Program-made: the position numbers and the translations under genes
Notes under the pieces: model-generated
Seen by the model: only the letters and a program-made list of their open reading frames with translations
Told to the model about the DNA's origin: nothing
The model's database searches: none
Shown: positions 16,433 to 25,900 of the stretch, one piece after another
Position numbering within the stretch: position 1 is the first letter of the stretch
Layout: each line of letters begins with the position of its first letter
NCBI GenBank assembly: GCA_934699135.1
Contig: CAKUVM010000001.1
Span: forward strand, 62,001 to 126,000
Source of the DNA: an uncultured Bacteroidales bacterium
GTDB taxonomy: Bacteria; Bacteroidota; Bacteroidia; Bacteroidales; Marinilabiliaceae
Length of the DNA: 64,000 bases
Direction of reading: 5' to 3'

Positions 16433-18178
16433 CTAATCTGTAAGCGTCTCTTGGCGCGACACCTTACGGAAATCTCGCGGCGACATCTTATAAACCTCGG
16501 CAAAGGCGCGGGCAAAAGTGGAGCGGCTGTTAAAGCCCGCCTGCTCTCCCACCTCCGCTATGGGGCTGTCTGTGGCAGAGAGCAGATAGGCGGCCTCGCG
16601 GAGTCGATATTTGTTGATGAACGCCCCCACGGTGATGCCGCCGGCGCAGAGGCGTATGGCGTTGGCCACATACTGATAATTTGAGCCCACGTGCGCGGCC
16701 AGCGCCTCGCGGCTCATTGCGGGGTCGGTAAAAAGCCTGTCTTGCGTCATGGCGGCGCAGAGGCGCAAATAAAGCCTCTCGTCGGCCGTTTGCTCCGCCT
16801 CCGGCTTTGAGGCAATGGAGGCGTCGGCCTGCTCACTCGCTTTCTCGCTCTCACTCACAAGCCGGTATAGCCGCCGGTTCTTTCGGGCAAGGAAGATGTT
16901 GTGCGCCACGAGCGCGCAAAGGGCCAAAGCGAGAGCCGCGCCCGCCCATTTGGCGGCCCGCATGGCGGCCCTGCCCAGTTCGGCCTCGGCTCGATGATGG
17001 TCTGTCATGGCCATTTGGCGGGATATGGTCTCGTGCGCCACGCTGTCATTATAGAGCATCTGCGAGTCTTTGAGGGCGAAAGCCTCACTCGCCTTGCCGA
17101 GCATCAGCAGGGCGCGCGTCTTCTCGTCCATCATGCTGAAGTAGCCTCTCGTGTCGCCCCTGTGGCGAGCCACCGCCATGGCGCTGTCTATGAGGCTGAG
17201 GGCCGCGGCGGCGTCGCCGTCGGCCAAGGCGACCTCGGTGGCCACGCGGCGCAAATAGTTGGCGCCCAGCTCACCGGGCGGCAAGGAGGCGCGCCCCTGC
17301 TCCAGGCAGATGTGGGCGGAGTCCGGCATCCGCATGGCGTTGTAGGCGCGGGTGAGGGCCATAAGGGAGTAGAAGATGTCGTTTTGGAAGAAAGCGTCGT
17401 TGCTGGCGCCGCGCGGGCCGAATTTCTTTCGCCCCTCCTCAGACTGGCGGAGCCAAGACAAGGCCACGTCGCGGAGCTTGGGATAGTCGCCATTGGCCTC
17501 AATCACAGAAACGTAGGAATCGGTTATTGAGCTGCGCAGCTCAATGATGTCTTCCTCATCGGTCTCGTTATCATTGTCTAGCATTTTGAGCGCGGCCTCA
17601 TAATGTTTTTGCGCCCGCTTTGCGTCATCGAGGGTGTAGAAGATGTCTCCGCGCACTTCTTGCGCATTGGCCATACCATACTGGTCTTCTCGCCTCTTGG
17701 CGTGAGTGTAGAGGGTGTCTGCGTAGCTGAGGGCCGAGGCTATGTCGTTTTGCTCCAATTTTTTTCGGATCCGCATAGCCCCGATGCGGTAATACGTCTC
17801 ATAGCGGCCATTCCTCTCCATAAAGGCCATGAAGCCATCCACGAGTGGGAAGTAGCGCGCCCAGTCATGGCGCGAGGCCAACGTTACAAGCAAGTCGTGG
17901 CGGGCGTAGCACCCGTGCGTGGCGTCGGAGGCCGCGTCGGAGGCCGCTATGTAATCGTCATATACCGCCAGGGCGTCGTCTTTAGCAGGAAGCCTGTCCG
18001 CTGTGTCGGCCATCAGGGCCAGGCGAGCCACCCGCTCAGCCGCCGGCAGCCGCCGCAGCGAGCGCAGCGTGGAGTCTGCCCACGCCGACGGGCGCAAGCC
18101 GCCCAACAAGCCCGCCGCCCAAACTGAGGCGCACGCCGCGAGCTGCAACACTATGAGCAAGAACGACCTTTTCCCCAT
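16433..18178 (-). CDS. Membrane TPR regulator with cytoplasmic AraC-type HTH
   Basis: A 581-residue regulator. It has an N-terminal signal/anchor (KRSFLLIVLQLAACASVWAA), a long periplasmic helical-repeat region (about 40-390, TPR-like, with pairs such as AKRAQKHYEAALKML), a transmembrane helix (about 410-430, AKWAGAALALALCALVAHNI) and a C-terminal AraC-type DNA-binding domain (SREALAAHVGSNYQYVANAI and FNSRSTFARAFAEVYKMSPRDF). This one-protein sensor-regulator layout is common in Bacteroidales. There is no kinase or receiver domain. The frame is open upstream to 18511, but the ATG at 18178, directly after a TAAATTTG box, starts the signal sequence. It follows the MBOAT gene by 59 bases on the same strand, so it may control that surface-modification module; ligand and targets are unknown. 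Confidence 0.85.
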   Translation of the reverse strand: MGKRSFLLIVLQLAACASVWAAGLLGGLRPSAWADSTLRSLRRLPAAERVARLALMADTADRLPAKDDALAVYDDYIAASDAASDATHGCYARHDLLVTLASRHDWARYFPLVDGFMAFMERNGRYETYYRIGAMRIRKKLEQNDIASALSYADTLYTHAKRREDQYGMANAQEVRGDIFYTLDDAKRAQKHYEAALKMLDNDNETDEEDIIELRSSITDSYVSVIEANGDYPKLRDVALSWLRQSEEGRKKFGPRGASNDAFFQNDIFYSLMALTRAYNAMRMPDSAHICLEQGRASLPPGELGANYLRRVATEVALADGDAAAALSLIDSAMAVARHRGDTRGYFSMMDEKTRALLMLGKASEAFALKDSQMLYNDSVAHETISRQMAMTDHHRAEAELGRAAMRAAKWAGAALALALCALVAHNIFLARKNRRLYRLVSESEKASEQADASIASKPEAEQTADERLYLRLCAAMTQDRLFTDPAMSREALAAHVGSNYQYVANAIRLCAGGITVGAFINKYRLREAAYLLSATDSPIAEVGEQAGFNSRSTFARAFAEVYKMSPRDFRKVSRQETLTD

Positions 18179-18186
18179 TGTCTCTT

Positions 18187-18194
18187 CAAATTTA
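18187..18194 (-). promoter_or_regulatory. -7 box of the AraC-type regulator gene
   Basis: TAAATTTG on the minus strand ends 8 bases before the ATG at 18178. Transcription would begin at or next to the start codon, so the mRNA may be leaderless. TTTTTG lies upstream at non-ideal spacing. Confidence 0.5.
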
Positions 18195-18237
18195 TGCAGT
18201 TCATTGCAAAAATGAAGCCATACGTAACCACGATTTT

Positions 18238-20163
18238 TCAGAATTGGAAATATATGAATTTTTGGAGGTCGGCGGTGACGAACTGATATATGATCAGCAC
18301 GGCCACGATGACGGCCAAGGCCATGACCGGAAGCGGCAGCGAGGCGAAGACGACGCGATAGCGCCTTTTGAGTCTGTCGGGGAGCCAATGGACAACCATC
18401 CCCACCACAAAGAGAATGAAGACGGAGGAGTAGGCCGCGAGGATGTCCGGGACCTGCGCCAGGTTCCACGGCGAGCCAATCTGTCCGACCATCTGCGTGG
18501 CTGTCTCCCACGCCACTTGGTTGGCCTCGGCGGGATTGAGGTTAGAGCCGGCGCGGAAAAAGAGCCTTGTGAAAGATATGTAGACAAAGGTCTGCGCTAT
18601 GGCCCAAGCCCTCTCCAGCCACGCCATCTGCCACGGGCCTCCCATGGCGTTGTAGGCGCTGCGCGCCACGCTGCACGCCGCTATGACGCCCATCCACACC
18701 GCGGCCATGTTCATGACAGGCCACCCGCCCCAAGCCGCCCACGCGGCGAAGATGGCGAAGATGGCCGTGGAGATGGCAGCGCGACCGTGAACGCCAATGC
18801 CGCTCCACCATCGCCAAATGAGGATGCCGATGCCATTGAGACCGCCCCAAATCATAAAATTCCAGCTAGCTCCGTGCCATAGGCCACCCAAGAGCATGGT
18901 GTTCATGCGGTTGACGTTGCTGGTGATGCCCTTGCGCTTGTCCGGCCTCAAGATGGCCTCCACCACGCACCAGCCCGCCACGGCCACCACGGCCACGGCC
19001 ACCCACACCGAGCCGGACAATATGGTGCCGACGACGGCGATGGTGAAAATGACCGCATAGGTGCCAAACGAGGCCGTGCGGTTGCCTCCCATGGAGATGT
19101 AGAGATAGTCTTGCAGCCACTTGGAGAGCGATATGTGCCACCTTTTCCAGAACCCGCCGCAATTGGTGGCCTTATAGGGCGAGTTGAAGTTGATGGGCAA
19201 ATAGAAACCCATGATGAGGGCCACGCCTATGGCGATGTCGGTGTAGCCGGAGAAATCGGCGTAGACCTGGAGCGAATAGACAAAGAGGGCCGAGAAATTC
19301 TCAAAACCGCCATACATGGTGGGGTTTGAGAATACGCGGTCGGCAAAGTTAACAGCCAAAAAGTCTGCCAAGATAATCTTCTTGGCAAGGCCGTTTATGA
19401 TCCAGAAGACTGCTATGCCGAACCACCTGCGAGACAAGAAATAGGGCTTGGAGATCTGCCCCACGAACTCGTTGGCGCGGACAATGGGGCCGGCCACGAG
19501 CTGCGGAAAGAAGCTGACGTAGAAGCCGTAGTTGATGAAGCTGCGCAGCGGCTCAATGCGGCGGCGGTAGATGTCCATCAAATAGCTGATGCACTGAAAA
19601 GTGTAGAAAGAGATGCCGACAGGCAGCCAAATGTAGTCTACACTAAAGCGCCCCTCGCCAAAGATGGCGTTCCCAAGCTCTGCCACATAGTCATGCACCT
19701 CAAAACTGGTGCCCGCGATCTGGTTGACCATGTCCACCGCCAGGTAGGCATATTTGAAGTAGCACAGCACCAGCAGGTTAATCACCACCCCGGCCCCCAC
19801 CCACAACTTGGCGCGCCGCGGGGCGGGACTGCCGGCCGGAACCTTGGCCACAGCATTGCCCACGCGCAGGCCCACGAGATAGGAGAGAGCCGTGGCCGTG
19901 ATGAGGAGCAAGGTGAAGTCTCCCGACGTCTTGTAATAAAAAAACACGGAGACGAAAAAGAGGAACGCGTTGCGCAGCAAGACCCTGCTCCGGCCTATGG
20001 CGGCCAGAGCCAGCAGCACGATGGCAAAAAAAGCCCAAAAATAGAACTGCGTGAAGAGCAGCGGGTGCTGGTCGTCAAAAGCGAAGACGTTGTGCAGCAC
20101 GGCCCGCGCCGCCTCGGCGGCAGAGTGAGCCGGGGCGGCCACTGTGTCGTTAATCATTATCAT
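18238..20163 (-). CDS. MBOAT-family membrane O-acyltransferase (AlgI/DltB-like)
   Basis: Polytopic inner-membrane enzyme expected to move acyl (usually acetyl) groups across the membrane for attachment to an exported glycan. About ten or more hydrophobic segments are visible. Family signatures are WLPVGISFYTFQCISYLMDIYRR, FFPQLVAGPIVRANEF, YADFSGYTDIAIG, FWKRWHISLSKWLQDYLYI and GGLWHGASWNFMIWGGLNG, where His430 is the invariant catalytic histidine. I place the start at ATG 20163 (641 residues); ATG 20157 is equally possible. Both overlap the 3' end of the upstream SGNH gene, so translation is probably coupled. Two SGNH hydrolases immediately upstream are the usual partners for the final transfer step. 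The acceptor glycan is unknown. Confidence 0.9.
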   Translation of the reverse strand: MIMINDTVAAPAHSAAEAARAVLHNVFAFDDQHPLLFTQFYFWAFFAIVLLALAAIGRSRVLLRNAFLFFVSVFFYYKTSGDFTLLLITATALSYLVGLRVGNAVAKVPAGSPAPRRAKLWVGAGVVINLLVLCYFKYAYLAVDMVNQIAGTSFEVHDYVAELGNAIFGEGRFSVDYIWLPVGISFYTFQCISYLMDIYRRRIEPLRSFINYGFYVSFFPQLVAGPIVRANEFVGQISKPYFLSRRWFGIAVFWIINGLAKKIILADFLAVNFADRVFSNPTMYGGFENFSALFVYSLQVYADFSGYTDIAIGVALIMGFYLPINFNSPYKATNCGGFWKRWHISLSKWLQDYLYISMGGNRTASFGTYAVIFTIAVVGTILSGSVWVAVAVVAVAGWCVVEAILRPDKRKGITSNVNRMNTMLLGGLWHGASWNFMIWGGLNGIGILIWRWWSGIGVHGRAAISTAIFAIFAAWAAWGGWPVMNMAAVWMGVIAACSVARSAYNAMGGPWQMAWLERAWAIAQTFVYISFTRLFFRAGSNLNPAEANQVAWETATQMVGQIGSPWNLAQVPDILAAYSSVFILFVVGMVVHWLPDRLKRRYRVVFASLPLPVMALAVIVAVLIIYQFVTADLQKFIYFQF

Positions 20164-21508
20164 CTGTGGCTTCTTGGTCGAGATAGAAATTGAGGAAAGC
20201 GTCGTAGAACATGGCTCCGACCACCTTATAGCCGGCACGCGTGAAGTGGACATTGTCCTTTTGCGCCAAGCCTGCCTTTTGCCACTGCGCCATGCTGCCC
20301 AGGCCGCCCATGATGCCGAAGAGGTCCCACAGGCCGCCTTGCCACTTCTCCGCCATGCTCACGAAAGCCTCGCGCGCCACTGGGCCGTTAGCGTTGACAA
20401 CCCTGCGCCGTCGGCGCGCGCGGCGCTTCGAGTCGTTGTTCGTCACGAAGATGAAGGCGCACCGCGGGTTCACCCTGCGGAAGGTGGCCAAAAGTCTGTC
20501 ATAGCCCTCGCGGAAGGCGTCGGCCGAGAAATTGGGCCCAGAGGCGTCGTTTATGCCGATGCTCAGGATGACAAGGTCCGGTCGCAACGCTGCCAACTGA
20601 CGCTCAAAGAGCTCGCAGCGCAAATAGGCGGGCACGGAGGCCCCGTTGACGCCTATGGTGTGGAACGTTATGCCGTCATCGTCAGCGCCGGGGATTATGC
20701 CATCGACGAAAAATGTGTCGGCTCGCGCGTCCGCCGCCGTGTCGGTCTCAAAACGCAGCTCAAAGCGAGACACTGGCCTGGGCAGACGGAAGACGTAGCC
20801 AAGGCTATCGGTCAAGGATGGTCGCAGCGAGGTGTCTCCCAAGGCAATGACCGGCATCAACCAACCCGTGCGAGAGCGGGCCAAGAGGCGCAACGACGAT
20901 GACTGCCAACGGCCCGCGCTGTCGGGGTCGGTATCGACAGAGAACCATGCGGCGGGGCTGCCAGTGAACACCGTGATGCCGCTCACTCCAAGGGCCGGTC
21001 GGGGCTTGCGCACGGAGCATCGGGCCATTTGCCACTCGCCCCCGCGGCGCACCTTATAGCCCGGCGGGTTGTTGGTCTTGGCCACGCTGAACGGGAAGAT
21101 GAAGCCGCGGGCCGGCCTCAGGCCGCCGTTGAGGGAGTCCAGCCGCTGACGGAAGACCTCGGTATACATGTCGGCCTGGATGTGCGAGCCCCCTATCTGG
21201 AGTATGCTCACGCGTCCGCGTCCCAAGAGGAGTACGGAGTCCATTTTGTCTATGAAGAGGCTCATGGCCTCAGACTTCCCTCCGGGCAAGGTGATGAAGT
21301 TGGAATCGGGCCTCGCGCACGGCGGCAAAAGAGCCTCCAGGCCGCCAAGTGGGAGCGGAAGCGTATCCGCCGGGGCGGCGGACATAAGCGTCTGCACGGC
21401 GTCCACCTCGTCCACCTCAGCCTCTGGTTGCGGCTGCGCCAGGCTGCCCGCGTTCACGGTCAGGCAGAGAGTCACGGCCGCGAAGCGTAATGATGTTTTC
21501 TTAGTCAT
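20150..21508 (-). CDS. Exported SGNH/GDSL-type hydrolase or acyltransferase, second of pair
   Basis: A 452-residue exported protein with a signal peptide (SLRFAAVTLCLTVNAGSLAQ), an internal beta-rich insert and an SGNH fold. Block I reads QIGGSHIQAD, with Ser108 preceded by Gly where GDSL has Asp. Block III is LSIGINDASG, and block V is DNVHFT with Asp418 and His421, so the Ser-Asp-His triad is intact. The frame also opens at 21538, but the ATG at 21508 overlaps the previous gene's stop by 8 bases and starts a better signal peptide. Paired with another SGNH protein upstream and an MBOAT downstream, it probably performs periplasmic or surface O-acetyl transfer or removal. Confidence 0.85.
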   Translation of the reverse strand: MTKKTSLRFAAVTLCLTVNAGSLAQPQPEAEVDEVDAVQTLMSAAPADTLPLPLGGLEALLPPCARPDSNFITLPGGKSEAMSLFIDKMDSVLLLGRGRVSILQIGGSHIQADMYTEVFRQRLDSLNGGLRPARGFIFPFSVAKTNNPPGYKVRRGGEWQMARCSVRKPRPALGVSGITVFTGSPAAWFSVDTDPDSAGRWQSSSLRLLARSRTGWLMPVIALGDTSLRPSLTDSLGYVFRLPRPVSRFELRFETDTAADARADTFFVDGIIPGADDDGITFHTIGVNGASVPAYLRCELFERQLAALRPDLVILSIGINDASGPNFSADAFREGYDRLLATFRRVNPRCAFIFVTNNDSKRRARRRRRVVNANGPVAREAFVSMAEKWQGGLWDLFGIMGGLGSMAQWQKAGLAQKDNVHFTRAGYKVVGAMFYDAFLNFYLDQEATDDND

Positions 21509-22937
21509 TGTTTTGGTTGTCAGCTTTTTGTCTTCCAACCATCAGCATATAGTCATAGCTCATGCGGATGGCTCGCCACAGCACTTCCGCAATCTTATTG
21601 GCCCCGCGGGTGGTGAAGTGGACGTAGTCCGTGCCAGCCAAGGGCGGCTGATGCTCCACCCACGCCAACATAGAGTTGCGCCCGCCCATGACGTCATACA
21701 TATCCCAAAAAGCCACGCCGCGGGTGTCGCACACCGCCTCCAGAGCCTCGGTGAGGTAGGGCAGCATAGGGTGGGTCTGCAGCTCACCGTCCACCTTGAC
21801 CGACATGTCTGCAGGGCCAATGAAAATGATTCGGGCCGCGGGGCATATGGCCTTCATCTTGTCAATTTGTTGGCCAATGGCGGCCGAATATCGCTCCACG
21901 CCGGCCGAATCGGAGAGCATAGGCAGGGCGTTGCCGCCAAACTCCATCAAGACCAGGCGGGTGTTGAGGCTCCGCATCATCGCGGCCATGAGCGTGGCGT
22001 CGGCCCGCCCCAGGAAGAGACCGTCTGCCCCGCGCATTGGCACATTGGTGACGCTCACGCCACGACCCGCAGAGACATCGACGCCGTAGACGTCGGCGCG
22101 GCCGCAGAGCCTCAGCCTGAAGGCCGAGCACGAGGGCAACTGCCACTTGACAACCCGCAGGCCGTCAGAAGGCGGCACCATGCGCACGAGTGTGTCAATG
22201 GACATTGTGAGAGTGTCTTCCACATTGCCCACAAAAGCCGTCACCTGACGGTAGCCCCCGCGGCCGCGCCCCTCAACGGAGAGCGTCACGTCTTGCCCCC
22301 TCAGCTCCGCCATCTGCGCCAAGGCTCCGTAGCGGTTGTGCGAGGCCCGGCGCCCCATCATGCCCGCGGCGTAGAACGTGGCCACGCTGTCTGACAGGCT
22401 TTGGCTCACAGTGCGCGACGGTATGGGCTGCCACAGCGGCAACACTCCGGGCCCTTTGCCGCCAAAGAGCGCCTGGAGGCTGTCTCGCACCAGGTGCGTG
22501 ATGCGGTCGCCCTCAATCTGCGAGTCGCCATAGTGGAAGACGCTCACGGCCTCTCCGCCGCGCATGGCGCGGAAGACTGGGAAAAGGTATGAAAAATCGC
22601 CCTTTGGGAAACGTAGCGAGCCTGCGCTGCTCCGGAAGATGTCTTCGGTCCTCGCCACGCTGTCGGCCCTGGCTTCTCGAGCCGACCGCGCCGCGCTGTC
22701 GGCCTTGAGCCGCATGGCGTTTTCAACGGCATCTAGCTGATCCTCAACAGAAATCAACGTCCCCGCGGCAGTCCCTATGACCGACGAAGCCTGCGGCAGG
22801 CGCACCGTAAGCCCCGCCACGTTCACCGCTGGCGGGCACAGCGCGGCAACGACGCCCAGCGCGGCAATGACACCCCAAAAGAAAGCCACGCCAACCCAGA
22901 GGCTCACGCCCCTCTTGCCTCCTCTAGTCTTGCTCAT
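21501..22937 (-). CDS. Exported SGNH/GDSL-type hydrolase or acyltransferase, first of pair
   Basis: A 478-residue protein with an N-terminal membrane anchor or signal (GVSLWVGVAFFWGVIAALGVVAAL), a short charged helix region (about 65-100) and an SGNH domain: HYGDSQIEGD with Ser139, MEFGGNALPM as block III, and DYVHFTTRGANKIAE with Asp437 and His440. Its ATG overlaps the dnaE stop by four bases (ATGA). The first 40 residues suggest it stays tethered to the inner membrane facing the periplasm. With the next SGNH gene and the MBOAT it forms a likely glycan O-acylation set; the individual substrates are not deducible. Confidence 0.85.
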   Translation of the reverse strand: MSKTRGGKRGVSLWVGVAFFWGVIAALGVVAALCPPAVNVAGLTVRLPQASSVIGTAAGTLISVEDQLDAVENAMRLKADSAARSAREARADSVARTEDIFRSSAGSLRFPKGDFSYLFPVFRAMRGGEAVSVFHYGDSQIEGDRITHLVRDSLQALFGGKGPGVLPLWQPIPSRTVSQSLSDSVATFYAAGMMGRRASHNRYGALAQMAELRGQDVTLSVEGRGRGGYRQVTAFVGNVEDTLTMSIDTLVRMVPPSDGLRVVKWQLPSCSAFRLRLCGRADVYGVDVSAGRGVSVTNVPMRGADGLFLGRADATLMAAMMRSLNTRLVLMEFGGNALPMLSDSAGVERYSAAIGQQIDKMKAICPAARIIFIGPADMSVKVDGELQTHPMLPYLTEALEAVCDTRGVAFWDMYDVMGGRNSMLAWVEHQPPLAGTDYVHFTTRGANKIAEVLWRAIRMSYDYMLMVGRQKADNQNND

Positions 22938-25900
22938 TTCTCACTGACAGACATGACAATGTCTCCCTCCGTGGCATCCACCATCTTCATGACCTTGGGG
23001 CCGAGCTCCACGCTGTAGCTGTTTGACGGCAGGGTGACGTCGATGCGCTTGTTGCGGTCTATGATGTGGAAGCGCACCGGCACAATGGGCGGCATGTCCG
23101 GCCGCGGGTTCACCGGCTTGTTCTTGTTGGCTATGAGGACTTCGGACAAGACGTCTATCATCGGCATTGTCAGTTTGTCTAGGTTTATGGAGAATGTGAC
23201 GTTTTTTATCATACCGTGCTTGAGCACGTCGGAGAGGAACTCCACTTTGGCAATTCTGCGGAAGACCCTGGCGTCTGGCCTCTCATATTTGGGAGGCTCA
23301 AACTTCATGGTGATGCACACGAATGAGCTTGGCGTCATGAAATAGGGCGAGTAGCTCACGTAGTCGTCACCGAAAAGCGGAATCTCGCCCACGCCGCTTG
23401 TGTCCTCCACCTTGGCGATGAGGTAGGGGTTGTTCTTGGCGCGCGTCAGCCCCGTCTTTATCTCCTTGACAACGCCGGCGCAGACGATGGTCTTGCCCAG
23501 GAACGATTGGAAATTCTCCTCCTTCATGTTGGCCATCGGGGTGTTGACAATGTAGCGGAAGACGAAGGCGTAGGAGTCTAGCGGGTGGGCGGAGAGATAT
23601 ATGCCCACCATCTCCTTCTCGCGGTTGAGTCTCTCAAGGTCGCTCCACGAGTTGATCACGTCGGGCAACGACGGCTTGGCAATGGCCACGTCGAGGATAT
23701 CCCCGAAGAGCGAGGCCTGGCCGCTGCGCTTGTCATTTTGGAAGTCGGTGCCATAGCGCAACAAAATCTCGCTGCCAGAGAGGCCCTCCTTGTTTTGGCA
23801 GAAGAACTGCTCTCGGCGCACGTCTCCAAGGTTGTCAAAAGCCCCCGCCAGGGCCAGGCTCTCAATGGTCTTGCGGTTGCAGGCCGTCAGGTCCACCCTC
23901 TCCACGAAGTCGTATATCGAGGCGTAGGGGCCGTTTTTCTCCCTCTCGGAGACAATGGCCTCCACGGCGCCGTTGCCCACGCCCTTGACGCCGCCTAGGC
24001 CAAAGACCACGGCCCCATCGTGGCTCACGCCAAAGTTGAGGACGGAGTTATTGACATCGGGTCCCATCACCTTGAGGCCCATGCGCTTGCACTCGTCCAT
24101 ATATTTAGACACCTCTGAGATGGTGTCTTTGCAGCTTGTGAGCAGCGCGGCCATATATTCGGCCGGGTAGTGCGTCTTGAGATACGCCGTCTGGTAAGAC
24201 ACCCACGAATAGCACGTGGCGTGAGACTTATTGAAGGCGTAGGAGGCGAATTTCTCCCAGTCGGCCCATATTTTCTCCAGCTTGTCGGCCGGGTGTCCGT
24301 TGCCCATGCCCTGGTTGATGAACTTGGGCTTGAGCTCGTTCAGCACGGCAATCTGTTTCTTGCCCATGGCCTTACGCAGCTTGTCGCTCTCGCCGCGTGT
24401 GAAGTTGGCAAGGAGGCGGCTCAGGAGCATCACCTGCTCTTGATATACCGTGACGCCGTATGTGTCTTTGAGATACTTCTCCATACACGGCAAGTCGTAG
24501 GTGATGGGCTCCCGCCCCTGCTTGCGGTTGATGAACTGCGGGATGTAGTCCATTGGGCCCGGGCGGTAGAGCGCGTTCATGGCAATGAGGTCTTCAAAGA
24601 CCGTCGGCTGCAGCTCTTTGAGATATTTCTGCATTCCGGGGCTCTCGAACTGGAAGATGCCCATGGTGCGGCCCTCGGCGTAGAGCTTGTAGACCTCGGG
24701 GTCGTCAATTGGCACCTTGAAGATGTCGACATCCTCTCCCGTATGGGCCTTGATGTTTTTCACCGCATCTTTCATGATGCGGAGGTTGATGAGGCCGAGG
24801 AAGTCCATCTTGATGAGGCCGACGCTCTCAACGTAGTGGCCGTCATATTGCGTCGCCTGCATCTTGAAGCCCGTGGTCTTGTCTTCAACCACGGTTATGG
24901 GCGCGAATTTTTTGAGGTCGTCGGCGCCGATGATGATGCCGCAGGCGTGCACGCCCGTCTGGCGCACGGTGCCCTCAAGCTCGCCGGCGTAGCGCAGCAT
25001 GGAGGCCACGCCCTCGTCGGGGCCATTGAGAGCTTGCTGCATGGCGGGGATGAGCTTGAAGCAGTTTTTGAGATTGACCTTGGGGACTTTTTTTGTCTTG
25101 GGGTCGGCCATGTCATCGGAGAACTTGTCCGGGATGAGGCTCGTCATCTCCCTGACCATCTGCAGGGGGATGTTTTGCACTCGGCCTACGTCAGACACCG
25201 ACGACTTGGTGGCCATGGTGCCGAAGGTGATGATGTGGGCCACGGCCTCGCCGCCATATTTCTGCGTGACCCACTCAATGACCCTCTGGCGGCCGTCATC
25301 GGCAAAGTCGGTATCAATATCGGGGAGTGAGATACGGTCTGGGTTGAGGAAACGCTCGAAAAGGAGGTCATATTTCATCGGGTCGATGTCCGTGATGCCC
25401 AGGCAATAAGCCACCACGGAGCCCGCGGCCGAGCCACGCCCGGGCCCCACCCAGACGTCTAGCTCCTCGCGGGCGGCGCGTATGAAGTCCATCACAATGA
25501 GGAAGTAGCCAGGGAAACCCATGGTCTTCATGATGTGGAGCTCAAAGGTTATCTGGTCCACCTGCGCTTGCGTCAGCTCCTGGCCATAGCGCTTGTGTGC
25601 CCCCTCCCAAGTGAGCTTGGCCAGATAGTCGGCCTCCAGCTTAACGCGGTAGAGCTTGTCGTAGCCCCCGAGTTTCTTTATTTTCTTCTCGGCATCCTCT
25701 TGGCTCAAGACCACCTGGTGCTTCTCGTCTTGCGTAAACTCGTCGAAGAGGTCTTTCTCCGTGAGTTTCTGGCGATATTGCTCCTCCGTCCCAAAGTCTT
25801 CGGGGATGGGGAATTTTGGCATGATGGGGTCGGAGTTGAGGTTGATCTCCTCCACTTTGTCGGCCACCTCCATGGTGTTGGCCAGTGCCTCCGGCACGTC

